Source: Candidatus Altimarinota bacterium
GTDB lineage: Bacteria; Patescibacteriota; Gracilibacteria; JAUYGZ01
NCBI GenBank assembly: GCA_029233985.1
Contig: JARGOK010000001.1
Span: 63,581 to 127,580, forward strand
Length of the DNA: 64,000 nt
Direction of reading: 5' to 3'
The notes beneath the pieces were generated by a model. That model was not told the DNA's origin, ran no database searches, and worked only from the letters and a program-made list of their open reading frames with translations. Below are positions 1 through 9,240 of the stretch, piece after piece. Position 1 is the stretch's first letter; every line of letters begins with the position of its first letter. The translations under genes were made by a program, and so were the position numbers.

Positions 1-1
1 T

Positions 2-607
2 GACAACTACTTTCTTCATTTTCAGACTGCTTCTTTATTGTGGAATGAATCTCAGATTAACTCTGATTTTTCTGACAGTATTAGCCTTCAAAAACTTTGG
101 AACAACCTGCAAAGTATTGAAAGAAGAATCCTCACCAATGATTTTGGACTGGTCATAGAAATGGAACCCAATCTTTTTGACCCTGTAACAGACGATAAAG
201 GCGAAGTGATCCTTGGGCTTACACCTCGATATGCAAATATTGGTGCAATTTTAAAAAATGGGCCATATGCTCACTCCGATAGATACTCAATAGCTTGTAT
301 TCTTTATGAGATGATTTCAGGTGAAAATGCTCAATCTGGAAGAGAAAGAACCTCAAAAATATTTACTGTGCCTGATGGACTCACAAATATTCAACAAGAA
401 GTAATGAGAATTGCAGTACGAGTATTAAATGATGAACGAGAACAACTGCCTCATGTTGATAATGAAAAAGAATGGCAAATCACTAAAGAGTTCTTGGAAG
501 ATGTTCAACGTCATCTTCACAAATATTCACTCATTATTGCTCCTGGCTTTTTCCGTTCAATATTTTATCAGGTGATAAATATATTGAAATGCCCTTCTTT
601 TGACTAG
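2..607 (+). CDS. Protein kinase-like C-lobe, 5' end outside window
   Basis: The frame is open to the left edge, so only the C-terminal part (about 200 residues) is visible. Seen: ILTNDFG, resembling the DFG of kinase subdomain VII, then about 20 residues later TPRYANI in an APE-like position, then SDRYSIACILYEMISG, which matches the D-x-Y/W-S-x-G-x-x-L-Y-E-M/L-x-x-G signature of subdomain IX. From family knowledge this is the Ser/Thr kinase C-lobe order. No HRD catalytic loop appears in the 55 residues before DFG, so it could be a pseudokinase or a divergent kinase. The C-terminus ends with a hydrophobic stretch (IIAPGFFRSIFYQVINIL). Stop TAG. The next gene has its own promoter, so this ends a transcription unit. 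Confidence 0.5.
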   Translation, partial: DNYFLHFQTASLLWNESQINSDFSDSISLQKLWNNLQSIERRILTNDFGLVIEMEPNLFDPVTDDKGEVILGLTPRYANIGAILKNGPYAHSDRYSIACILYEMISGENAQSGRERTSKIFTVPDGLTNIQQEVMRIAVRVLNDEREQLPHVDNEKEWQITKEFLEDVQRHLHKYSLIIAPGFFRSIFYQVINILKCPSFD

Positions 608-624
608 GATATCCTTACAGATAA

Positions 625-652
625 TTGACAATCCTAAAAGATAACATATAAT
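625..652 (+). promoter_or_regulatory. Sigma70-type promoter of the 287-residue gene
   Basis: Perfect TTGACA (625-630), 16-base spacer, perfect TATAAT (647-652). The predicted transcription start is near 659, about 22 bases before the GTG start at 681. Confidence 0.75.
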
Positions 653-680
653 TTCACCTATTGAACTCTAACACTATGCT

Positions 681-1544
681 GTGAATTCACATGTCAACAG
701 CCTTGGCCTAAACGACCAACAAATGGATCTTTTTTCGCGAGTTATTCCCTCACCTGAAAAACTCGGCATTATTTTAATGGAAGGTCGTCACCATAGGTTT
801 TCTCGTTTTGAGAGAGGTTTTGAAGCGTTGTGCGCATTGGCAAGTGGTGATGAAGCGACATTACGAGTCATGAAAGCTTCTTCTGTTGGACTGCTAAATA
901 AAATGAATGATGCCGTATGGAACCTTTGTTATCAAAAGGAAGGGTTTGATGAGCTGCTTCCGCCCTACCCTTTTGAATCGGTTCGAAGTGTCCGTGAAAA
1001 TATTATGGAAGTATGCAAAAACCTGCAAGTAGCCACCAATGATACAGTGCTGAATCAAGAAAGGAACTATTCTTTGCTGACCCAAATGTTATGTGACCTC
1101 TTAAAGCAACATCATAAGCTTTTCCAAACAGAAACTGGAACTATCGCAAGGCTCAAAAAATGTATTCCTATTTATTGCTCAGACAACCTCAAAGAGTTCT
1201 TATCTCTTGAAGAGTCTCCGCTCACACTATGCCATGAAGTTGAGCATTATGTGCGAGCACTCACTGAAAGCAAGGTCTCATCTGATCTTCAGATACCTGC
1301 TGAAATTCGTTCTTTGCTCGTCTGGAGAGATGGTGATATAAGAAACCTCAAGAATCAGAGACTCATGACGCTTTTATCTCAACTCAGTCTTCATGAAGAA
1401 GAACTTTTAGAGACTATAAAACATGCTCACAGTGATTTTTCAAAAGTTCCTACACAAAAACTCGATCGATTTCATGCGGAACTTATGGATCTCGTTGAGA
1501 TATATCTCCTTCGCCATCAACAAGAAGAGAGTAAGATTGCTTAG
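681..1544 (+). CDS. Hypothetical protein, 287 aa
   Basis: I do not recognise this protein. It is soluble and mostly helical, without a signal peptide or membrane segment. The frame starts at GTG 681, just downstream of a consensus promoter; an in-frame ATG at 723 is the alternative start. Nearby ATGs at 676 and 691 are out of frame. It contains CHEVEHY, formally an HExxH match, but no further zinc ligand or gluzincin context is evident, so no protease function is claimed. Stop TAG. murB follows after 41 bases and may be co-transcribed. Confidence 0.75.
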   Translation: MNSHVNSLGLNDQQMDLFSRVIPSPEKLGIILMEGRHHRFSRFERGFEALCALASGDEATLRVMKASSVGLLNKMNDAVWNLCYQKEGFDELLPPYPFESVRSVRENIMEVCKNLQVATNDTVLNQERNYSLLTQMLCDLLKQHHKLFQTETGTIARLKKCIPIYCSDNLKEFLSLEESPLTLCHEVEHYVRALTESKVSSDLQIPAEIRSLLVWRDGDIRNLKNQRLMTLLSQLSLHEEELLETIKHAHSDFSKVPTQKLDRFHAELMDLVEIYLLRHQQEESKIA

Positions 1545-1585
1545 CTCAATACTGAAGGCTATCATTGCTGTACTAGAGAAACTTT

Positions 1586-2584
1586 ATGAACCTCGAAGAA
1601 CACAAACCGCTTAAAAAACTGACCTGGATGAAGGTCGGAGGTCCAGCAGATTATTATGCTGAGATTTATACGAAAGCAGATCTTCTGGAGGCTTTTGGGA
1701 TTGCGAAAAAGAAAAAACTGCCCGTACTTTACTTGGGACAGGGGAGTAATATGATTATGCCAGACGAAGGGATTAGGGGAATGGTGCTGAGATTGATGAA
1801 TGGGCGAATAGGATGGGGGGATGATGCTGAAGATTCTGAGGATGTAGGATTGGACAGGATTGCAACGATTGAAGAAGATGGAAATGGAGAAAAAAAGCTG
1901 TCCGGTTCCCCTCTTAAAGGGGTAGGGGCCCAGGAAGGAACAGATGATTTTGAACGAGTCTATGTAGAAGGAGGAGTTATTCTTGCTAAGTTCATTAGAG
2001 AAGCTCGGAATCGGAATTTGAATGGACTTGATAATTTTGTTGGGATTCCTGGAACAGTTGGGGCGGCGGTAAGGGGAAATATTGGGATACCGGCAGAAGA
2101 GTTTTGTGAGATTATTGAATCGGTAGAGTGTTTTGATGGAGAAAGGTTCTTTACGCTGACTCCAGAAGAATGTGAGTTTCGCTACCGGCACAGCAAAATC
2201 AAGGATGAGTATTGGCTTGTCTGGTCTGCCAAACTCCGACTACGGAAAGGGGAACCTCCCCATAAGGATGAGTGGCTCATGGAACGAATTGCAAAACAAC
2301 CAAAAGGTCATAGTTGTGGGTCATTTTTTAAGAACCCAGATCTCGATAAGGAGCTCTATGCAGGGAAAATAATCGATGAGATGGGGCTGAAGGGAATGAA
2401 GATTGGAGGTGCATTTATTTCAGAACAACATGGGAATTTCTTGATGAATGATGGGTCGGGGACTGCAGGTGAGATTGCAGAGCTGGCGAAAATGGTCAAA
2501 GAAAAAGTTTTTGAGGAGAGAAAAATTGAAATGGAGAATGAGGTACTGCTTTATGATGAAAGATGTGAGCTCATTGAACTATAG
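1586..2584 (+). CDS. murB: UDP-N-acetylenolpyruvoylglucosamine reductase MurB
   Basis: FAD- and NADPH-dependent reduction of UDP-GlcNAc-enolpyruvate to UDP-MurNAc, cytoplasmic peptidoglycan precursor synthesis. Seen: MKVGGPADYY near the N-terminus, LGQGSNMI (FAD-binding), FVGIPGTVGAAVRGNIG (the family IPGTVGGA motif), and CGSFFKNP with the family's catalytic serine at residue 246; the C-terminal ENEVLLYDE carries the expected glutamate. ATG 1586 has a weak AGAG ahead of it. Length 332 aa is slightly long. Residues about 80-120 hold a low-complexity insert containing an in-frame palindromic repeat (SGSPLKGVGAQEG). The gene converges on the 1703-residue gene with only 3 bases between stops. Confidence 0.95.
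   Translation: MNLEEHKPLKKLTWMKVGGPADYYAEIYTKADLLEAFGIAKKKKLPVLYLGQGSNMIMPDEGIRGMVLRLMNGRIGWGDDAEDSEDVGLDRIATIEEDGNGEKKLSGSPLKGVGAQEGTDDFERVYVEGGVILAKFIREARNRNLNGLDNFVGIPGTVGAAVRGNIGIPAEEFCEIIESVECFDGERFFTLTPEECEFRYRHSKIKDEYWLVWSAKLRLRKGEPPHKDEWLMERIAKQPKGHSCGSFFKNPDLDKELYAGKIIDEMGLKGMKIGGAFISEQHGNFLMNDGSGTAGEIAELAKMVKEKVFEERKIEMENEVLLYDERCELIEL
1902..1931 (+). repeat. Family A palindromic element inside murB
   Basis: GGTTCCCCTCTTAAAGGGGT with a GGGG tail matches the family seen at 21.7, 30.1, 55.7, 56.6 and 59.4 kb. It is translated in frame within a loop of MurB that is normally shorter. The hairpin is CCCCT/AGGGG. Confidence 0.65.
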
Positions 2585-2587
2585 TGG

Positions 2588-5500
2588 TTATTTTTGATTC
2601 GGCGGAATACGAACAATGCCCTCTTTCCCCATTTTACTCCTGAGCTGAAGAACCTTCTCCTCAGACAATCCAATGGTATAGACTATTGGATTTGATTTTC
2701 GTCTTGTATAGAGGAGTTCTCCTACATGTCGTGCATCTATCTCAAATGTGTTTTCAGAACCCCTATCTGATTCGTTTTTCTGAGTGGTCTCTTTATCCTG
2801 AGAGTTTTTAAAAAACTCCAAAGTGAAATTTACTCGAGATATATACGGCTTGAGAGGTGAATCATCAGATACCTCATACCAGGAGTCTTTTGTATTGTGT
2901 GTTGTTCTTTGAGTAATTCTTATTGTTGGTATCTGTTTTGTAAGTTGTCTCAGGTATTCAACAAGCTTTTTTGCATTTTCCAGAGGGTTTTTTCCACGTA
3001 TGCTGGTTTTATGAGGCATTTTCAAGGCTTTTCCCATAAAGGTCACGACGAGCTTGTCGATCCAATAGTCTCCATCTGAATCTTCACGTTGTTTGCTTTG
3101 AAGAAACTGCATCATTTTTACAATTTGCTCTGCAAAGGCCTGAGGGTCCCTTGCATAATCACTTAATTCAATAAGGAGACTTCCATATTTTTGAGCGGTC
3201 AGCTGATATTCTGGAACCTCAAGTGTTCCCTTGCCACGATCTCTCAAATACTTTGTATCATCACCATACTGATACGCTTTAAACCCATTAAATTCACCTG
3301 TAGTTACATATGATTTTTTGGGAACTAAGGAGCCATTTATAATATCAAAATATGAATGAGGGTTCTTTAATTGTGTCTGACGGTGTTCAAATTGAATTCG
3401 CTTCATTAGCTCTGCAGCATCAAAATGAAATACACTCTGCTTGTCGTTTGATACTTCTTCATATGAAAAGCTTTGACGAAAATTTTTGAGTTCTTTTTCG
3501 CGCTGTGCAATACGTGCATCCAATTCTTCTCGCTTGAGTTCAAAAAGCAATGAGCGGTCTGGACTCTGAGGTCTAAAACCAGGAGTCACTTCGTAAACAA
3601 ATTCACGATGGGTTTCGAGATTTTCTATTGATACCGAAATTTTCACAAAGGTTCTTTTTGATGTCTGAAAGAACGTTACATTCTCCACTGTTTGACCATT
3701 ACTTGGCCTTAATCCCTGGCAGAGGGGATACTGAATATCTGCTCTGCCATCGTGTGAAGTATTCCCAAGAATTGTTTTCTTCATGAGAAAGGTAAAACCA
3801 TTTTTGACCGTGTATTCAATGCTCCAAAATCTTCCATGAGGACCAATGCCACGATAGCTTGTCTGCAGATCAGTTCCATAACGCTGTTTGTTTTCGGCAC
3901 CAAATGAACTTCCCGTTTCGAGGTTGTAAAAGCGTTCGGGTACACCATCTGCAGCAACAATATAAGGAATACCATTGATATAATGAGTCAATCCATCGGT
4001 AGACAATCTTGGTAATGGACGAGTAGTGCTACTGAGGTCATACAGTCCGTGGTCTCCATACAAAATACCCTCACCCATCTGTGCCTCTGCCCCTTTTTGG
4101 AAAATACCCCTCGGATCTTGCAACTCTAGCAGCTCAGGGTTTTGTGCTTTCAAATTTACAATAAAGATCTGTGATCCATTATGCACCAGAACACACCCTG
4201 ACCATACACTCTGAAATTTTCCATACCCCTTCAAAAAAACCACATCACTTTCTCCGACATTAAAAGGAATTTCAACAGCCTTTTTTGAGTCTGGATCAAA
4301 AAGGCATTTCCTTCCTTTTAATCTAGATTCTTTCATCACTATCACACAAGCTGGATTCTCGAACTCATCTGAAGTTAGAATATGATGCTCTGACAGAGTC
4401 ATTCCTGTTGCAAAACTAGCAACAGGATAAAGATTTTTATCAGCCAAAATATCCATCAGCATTGGATTTCCATTTTCATCAACAGGTCCTAAAAGAACAC
4501 TGTGCTCTGTCTTAGTAAGAGTAACTCCTTCTTGTGATGAACTCTGGTCATCCATCATAGAATAAAACTTCATTTTTTCATTTGAGCAAGCAACGAGTAC
4601 TTTACTGGATTCTCCAACAAAAATTGCGCAATCTCCTCCTTTTGTAGAATAAACCTGACCCAGTTGAGAATAACCGTCTGGCAGCTGAAAAGAATGTGAC
4701 GAAACCTGGTCATTCTCATAAGTGGTCATTGTCATATTGCCATTCACTGCTGGGACGAGTTTGCAAATACGATCTTTACTCGAATCGAGGGTCTCGCGTG
4801 GAGAATACCCTCCCTTCAAAAGCAAAGCCTTCTGTTTGTTTTGATCAATTCGTAAAATCTTTCGTAGACCTATTGGTTTTTTGTTTTCAAGAAAGACTCG
4901 AATATCAGTATTTCCTTGAGGAGAGGTATCTTCTAACATTTCATGAAGCTTTGCTTTCTCTGGGTCTTCAGAGAGGTCTATGTAGATCAATGGGTCATTT
5001 TGTACAAGTAATATGTGACCTTGAGATCCTAATTTTTTCACGACCCTCATGTTTTTCATATCAATCTCACCATTGAGTCTCAGCTCAAAAATACGATCAT
5101 CATCACCTAACTCAGCTACAAAATATTTGCCATTTTTTTTATATGAAAGAATTGGAATCGGCTGTCTATCGTCTTGAGCCCCCTCCACCCAAGCCATGTT
5201 TTCAGCATCACTTGGGATAGTAATTCTCTTGTTCAATACTCTCTCTGAGTACTCAGATACTTTCTCATCAGAAAACCGTATCAGCTGTGTCTTTCCACCT
5301 ACGTAAGTCACAAGTGCTGCATATCCATATGATGTTGGAATCCTATCAAAAGATCGTACCCCCTCTCCAAAAATCTGCATACTCTCCAAACGGAAGCGCT
5401 GATAGAGATCTAAATATTGACGTGGTATACCCGGTACCTCATCAATCAATTGAATCATCTGATTGTAAGGGACATTTCCATCTGGGTACTTGATAAAAAG

Positions 5501-7699
5501 AACGCTAAAATAAAACTTGTTACCACTTTCTTTACAACCAGTGAAATACTGTTGAAGGTGTTCTGGAATCAACTCATGAATTTTTTCTGGGATACTTTCA
5601 AGAGCCATGAGGTACTCTAATCGAGCCTCATCACAACCATTTCCCATCAGTCCATGGATCTCGAATAAAGCATTGGATCGCTCTTGTATCTTGGCTTCAA
5701 ATCTTCTTTTGACTTCGAGCATCTGAGCTTTGAATTTTTCAATAGCTCTCTGCTCTTGCTCATACTCATGTTGCTGACGTGCTGAGATGATCTTATTTTC
5801 CAAGCTGTTGATTTCCGGGAGCTTTTCAAGACCATCTGAACTGATATCTGGAGGACCGGAGTATCTCCCCATAAAGTTTGAAATATTGAAATCAACCAAA
5901 GGGAGATAACTTGGAACAGAAAGAAAGCGATCTTGGATATACTGAAATTTTCCTTTAAGGAGAGATCTCAATGACTTCAGGCATTTGCGTATCGAGGAGT
6001 CCTCCAGCTGTGACACTTTTTGTTCTTCAAAACGCGCTAACATCTGCTCTGCTGTAGCAGCTTGAATAACACCAGCTCTCAGTAAAAAAAATGTCACTAC
6101 TACCTGCATCCTCAGATTTAGACCCTCAGCCTGTAGCAAATAGTGATCTAAATACAGCCTTCCTTTGAAGAGCTTTAAAAAACTTTCTGTCTTCATCTTG
6201 CCTGAGAGCATTTGATCAGCTTCATCTTTTGAAAGTGCTGCGAGGTTCATGAGCTTTGTTTGCAATTTTTTGGTGTCACCAGAACAATAGCTGGTCTTGA
6301 GTTCTTTTGGGCAGAGCAAATGGATCACAGCTGCCATAAGCACATACTGATGATAGGCCATTTCTAATTTTTTTCCGCTGTACAGTTTTTCTTGAGTATA
6401 GAGTTCATTTGCCCCCTCTATTACCACTGCATGGTCTGCACTAAAGCTTCCTTGAATCGTCGAATGGTCGAGTTCATGCACAAGAGTTGCTTTGTTGTTT
6501 CCACCGAGAATATTGAGTGCTATCTCTCCATAATACTTGGGGATGAGTGGACGCTTTGAGAGACCAGCTGCAGTAAAGCTCTCCTTTACAGTGGTGAGTG
6601 TCAGTCGTGGAGCCCCTCTCAAGACCATTCTTTGCAGTGCAGATGGATTGTTTTTGAAGAGATCATACTGTTGACGATAGTATTTTTCGGTATCGAATTT
6701 CTTCATAAAATGAAATGCCACGTTCTTTACTGGACCAGTCAAAAAAATATTCATTTCTTCCCTAAGCTCAGCTGCTAGCACAGGGATCCACTTTTCAAAA
6801 TCTGTCTCAGTGAACGATTCTTTTGGTGAAAGCTCTTTTAATTTTTGCTCATATCTCTGGAAAAACCTCGCGCTTGGTTGCTCCAATACTTTCCGCTCCT
6901 TTTCTTCAAATTTTTCTTGTTCTTCTTTTAGTTTTTCATCAGCTTTTTTAATATCACTATTTACTCCTTCTCTTTCATTTTGTGATTTACTTTGACTGAT
7001 GACCTCAGTGGAACCAGAGCCGATATTCATACCCTCAGTCTCTAAATCCTCCGTTGCGTACCTTTGTGGGAATATATCCCGATGTCGCTCACGAATCTCT
7101 TTCCGAATCTCTTCGATATATGTTCCAGAGAGTGATCCCAATATCTCCAAGTCCCTTCCTTGTTCGATGGCCTTTAGGTGAGATTCAATTGTATCTTGAT
7201 TGTGATAAATCTGCCCCAAAGCAATGGTCATCTTCTCACGGATCCCAGAAGAGGTATCTGCTAGTTTCTTTTGTATAAGCTCTCGTTCTAGCTGCCTCCC
7301 AAAATCTTGATACTCCTGGAGAGGATCGTGTTGTGGAGCCTCTCCTATGAATTCAACTGAGAAATTTGGAAAGTTTTTATTACGATTCTGAGCTCGCTCC
7401 ATACTCCTCGAAAAGAGGAGCGCCTGAGAATCATAAAAATCTTTGAGATAGCTGAGCAAACGTTGCTGAGTCGGAGATTGATCCAAGCATTCAAAAAGAC
7501 GATTGTATTCAGAACGAACTGACTTGAGCAATGATTTCATTTTTTTTGCGCTCTCTCGTCGAATTTCAAATGGAGCAGATACATGGTCAATCTGGGAACA
7601 CAAAATATGGGATCGAATTTGAGTCTCCTGAAAAGGAAACAGGTTGTTTAGGTCCTGAATGTTGTTGCATACCTGCTCTTTAGCACTCATTTGAGCCAT
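2588..7699 (-). CDS. Giant protein (1703 aa), putative HExxH metalloprotease
   Basis: Unknown giant protein with no signal peptide or membrane segment. The N-terminal ~550 residues are helical with coiled-coil stretches (Glu/Lys-rich about 230-280). Residues 404-435 contain LVHELDHSTIQGS, an HExxH zinc motif (H408, E409, H412), followed by EGANELYTQ about 20 residues later, which fits a gluzincin-type third ligand. The middle (about 800-1450) is rich in beta-type patterns with repeated G/D turns, like a propeller or repeat domain. The C-terminus returns to mixed helices. ATG 7699 is used; ATG 7690 is also possible. A TATAAT at 7741-7746 lies 42 bases upstream, without a good -35. Protease activity is inferred from the motif only. 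Confidence 0.7.
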   Translation of the reverse strand: MAQMSAKEQVCNNIQDLNNLFPFQETQIRSHILCSQIDHVSAPFEIRRESAKKMKSLLKSVRSEYNRLFECLDQSPTQQRLLSYLKDFYDSQALLFSRSMERAQNRNKNFPNFSVEFIGEAPQHDPLQEYQDFGRQLERELIQKKLADTSSGIREKMTIALGQIYHNQDTIESHLKAIEQGRDLEILGSLSGTYIEEIRKEIRERHRDIFPQRYATEDLETEGMNIGSGSTEVISQSKSQNEREGVNSDIKKADEKLKEEQEKFEEKERKVLEQPSARFFQRYEQKLKELSPKESFTETDFEKWIPVLAAELREEMNIFLTGPVKNVAFHFMKKFDTEKYYRQQYDLFKNNPSALQRMVLRGAPRLTLTTVKESFTAAGLSKRPLIPKYYGEIALNILGGNNKATLVHELDHSTIQGSFSADHAVVIEGANELYTQEKLYSGKKLEMAYHQYVLMAAVIHLLCPKELKTSYCSGDTKKLQTKLMNLAALSKDEADQMLSGKMKTESFLKLFKGRLYLDHYLLQAEGLNLRMQVVVTFFLLRAGVIQAATAEQMLARFEEQKVSQLEDSSIRKCLKSLRSLLKGKFQYIQDRFLSVPSYLPLVDFNISNFMGRYSGPPDISSDGLEKLPEINSLENKIISARQQHEYEQEQRAIEKFKAQMLEVKRRFEAKIQERSNALFEIHGLMGNGCDEARLEYLMALESIPEKIHELIPEHLQQYFTGCKESGNKFYFSVLFIKYPDGNVPYNQMIQLIDEVPGIPRQYLDLYQRFRLESMQIFGEGVRSFDRIPTSYGYAALVTYVGGKTQLIRFSDEKVSEYSERVLNKRITIPSDAENMAWVEGAQDDRQPIPILSYKKNGKYFVAELGDDDRIFELRLNGEIDMKNMRVVKKLGSQGHILLVQNDPLIYIDLSEDPEKAKLHEMLEDTSPQGNTDIRVFLENKKPIGLRKILRIDQNKQKALLLKGGYSPRETLDSSKDRICKLVPAVNGNMTMTTYENDQVSSHSFQLPDGYSQLGQVYSTKGGDCAIFVGESSKVLVACSNEKMKFYSMMDDQSSSQEGVTLTKTEHSVLLGPVDENGNPMLMDILADKNLYPVASFATGMTLSEHHILTSDEFENPACVIVMKESRLKGRKCLFDPDSKKAVEIPFNVGESDVVFLKGYGKFQSVWSGCVLVHNGSQIFIVNLKAQNPELLELQDPRGIFQKGAEAQMGEGILYGDHGLYDLSSTTRPLPRLSTDGLTHYINGIPYIVAADGVPERFYNLETGSSFGAENKQRYGTDLQTSYRGIGPHGRFWSIEYTVKNGFTFLMKKTILGNTSHDGRADIQYPLCQGLRPSNGQTVENVTFFQTSKRTFVKISVSIENLETHREFVYEVTPGFRPQSPDRSLLFELKREELDARIAQREKELKNFRQSFSYEEVSNDKQSVFHFDAAELMKRIQFEHRQTQLKNPHSYFDIINGSLVPKKSYVTTGEFNGFKAYQYGDDTKYLRDRGKGTLEVPEYQLTAQKYGSLLIELSDYARDPQAFAEQIVKMMQFLQSKQREDSDGDYWIDKLVVTFMGKALKMPHKTSIRGKNPLENAKKLVEYLRQLTKQIPTIRITQRTTHNTKDSWYEVSDDSPLKPYISRVNFTLEFFKNSQDKETTQKNESDRGSENTFEIDARHVGELLYTRRKSNPIVYTIGLSEEKVLQLRSKMGKEGIVRIPPNQK

Positions 7700-7856
7700 G
7701 AATAGTAGAAAAGTGACGATTATCTTTCATACATCATACTATTATAACATGTTTTCTATTTTTTAACCATCCATGAACCTAAATAATGAGAGACAAACAA
7801 TAGTACATCATCTGGATACCATGCCAAAAAACCCTCGATTATTTGCCGTATTCGGC

Positions 7857-7862
7857 TATAAT
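7857..7862 (+). promoter_or_regulatory. -10 element of the murA-truB operon
   Basis: TATAAT preceded by GGC; no good -35 is visible. It lies downstream of the farthest upstream in-frame start (7843), so that start would be outside the transcript; this supports the ATG at 7897. Confidence 0.5.
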
Positions 7863-7896
7863 AAAACCCCTATTCGTATGCTTTAAGAAGAATTTT

Positions 7897-9237
7897 ATGC
7901 GCTTTCTTGTAAACGGTGGACGACCTCTCAGAGGCTCAGTAGATATCTCAGGATCAAAAAATGCAGCACTTCCTATATTGGCGGCAACCTTGCTATCCAA
8001 AGAAGAAAGTGTGCTCACGAATGTCCCTGATATTCGAGATATTCACAAAATGTTGGAGATTATGGAGCATTTGGGGAGTCAGTTTTCTTTTGAAAATAAT
8101 ACGATTCGAATCCAGACAGAATCTATCAAAACAACTGAAATACCATTAGGGCTTGTAAAAACAATGAGAGCTTCTATTTTGCTCGTCGGACCAATGCTGA
8201 TCCGAACTGGTCATATTCGTATTGGGTTTCCAGGTGGATGCGTACTCGGGAAGCGGCCTATTGATACGCACCTGGATGCTTTTAGAGCACTTGGTACCGA
8301 TATCACCGAAGAAGAAGAATATATTGATTTTAAACTCCAGTCTCCGCAGGCTGGAAAAGTCGTCTTGAAGGAAATTTCTGTGACCGCTACTGAGAATATT
8401 CTTATGTTGGCGGCTGGGATACCTGGAGATACAGAGATTCGATTGGCAGCACAGGAACCTCATGTGGCAGATTTGTGTGAATATTTAAAGAGTTGTGGTG
8501 TGGAGCTCTCAGGAGAGGGAACTCATGTAGTGAAGGTAAAGGGAACACCGGCTATTCATGGGGCAGAGCACCGAATTATTGCTGACTATTTGGAAGTGGG
8601 GACTTTTGCTATTGCTGCAGCTGCTACGCAAGGAGATGTGACTCTCCAAGGGATTCGAATGCATGACCTCGATGCTCTCTGGCAAAAACTAGAAGAAATG
8701 GGGGTGATTTTGGATTTTGGTCAGAGCTCAGTACGAGTACGAGGAGTAAAACAGATGGCTCCGATTGCGAAGCTCGATACAGGAATTTTTCCGAAGTTTC
8801 CGACAGATCTTCAGGCTCCATTTGTTGTGCTTTTGACTCAAGCTCATGGTGTCTCAAAAGTATTTGAAACCTTGTTTGAAGGACGATTGAATTACTTGTT
8901 TGAACTGGAGAAGATGGGAGCACGATTTGAGTTTTTGAACCCTCATCAAGCGATTATCCTCGGTCCGAGTGAATTGAAAGGAGCGCCGATTGCATCATGT
9001 GATATCCGAGCTGGAGCAGGAATGGTAGTGGCGGCTCTGATGGCAGAAGGTGAAACAGAGATCAGCAGTATTAATTATATCGATAGAGGATACGAACGAC
9101 TCGATGAAAAACTTCGGCATCTCGGTGCAAATATCGTGAGAATGCAGAGTGAGCAGGATATTGAAGCTCAACAGAGGTCTTTGGCTTCTTTTGCTGCAAA
9201 AGAGAAGAGTGGAGTAAGTTCTGAAGTTAATCGATAA
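7897..9237 (+). CDS. murA: UDP-N-acetylglucosamine 1-carboxyvinyltransferase MurA
   Basis: First committed step of peptidoglycan synthesis: transfer of enolpyruvate from PEP to UDP-GlcNAc in the cytoplasm. Seen: MRFLVNGGRPLRGSVDISGS with KNAALP following, the family N-terminus; FPGGCVLGKRP with catalytic cysteine at residue 115, exactly the E. coli number. Cys rather than Asp at this site predicts fosfomycin sensitivity (inference). The C-terminal DIRAGAGMVVAALMAEG and INYIDRGYERL are also typical. The 7897 start is chosen because the extra upstream 18 residues have no family counterpart and precede the -10 element. truB starts 3 bases after the stop. Confidence 0.96.
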   Translation: MRFLVNGGRPLRGSVDISGSKNAALPILAATLLSKEESVLTNVPDIRDIHKMLEIMEHLGSQFSFENNTIRIQTESIKTTEIPLGLVKTMRASILLVGPMLIRTGHIRIGFPGGCVLGKRPIDTHLDAFRALGTDITEEEEYIDFKLQSPQAGKVVLKEISVTATENILMLAAGIPGDTEIRLAAQEPHVADLCEYLKSCGVELSGEGTHVVKVKGTPAIHGAEHRIIADYLEVGTFAIAAAATQGDVTLQGIRMHDLDALWQKLEEMGVILDFGQSSVRVRGVKQMAPIAKLDTGIFPKFPTDLQAPFVVLLTQAHGVSKVFETLFEGRLNYLFELEKMGARFEFLNPHQAIILGPSELKGAPIASCDIRAGAGMVVAALMAEGETEISSINYIDRGYERLDEKLRHLGANIVRMQSEQDIEAQQRSLASFAAKEKSGVSSEVNR

Positions 9238-9240
9238 TGT

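Noticed and set aside
681-1544. HEVEH in the 287-residue protein as a protease site
   Set aside because: No third ligand or zincin context is visible; a single five-residue pattern is too weak.
7843-7896. Upstream start for murA
   Set aside because: It precedes the -10 element at 7857-7862, and the added residues do not belong to the family.
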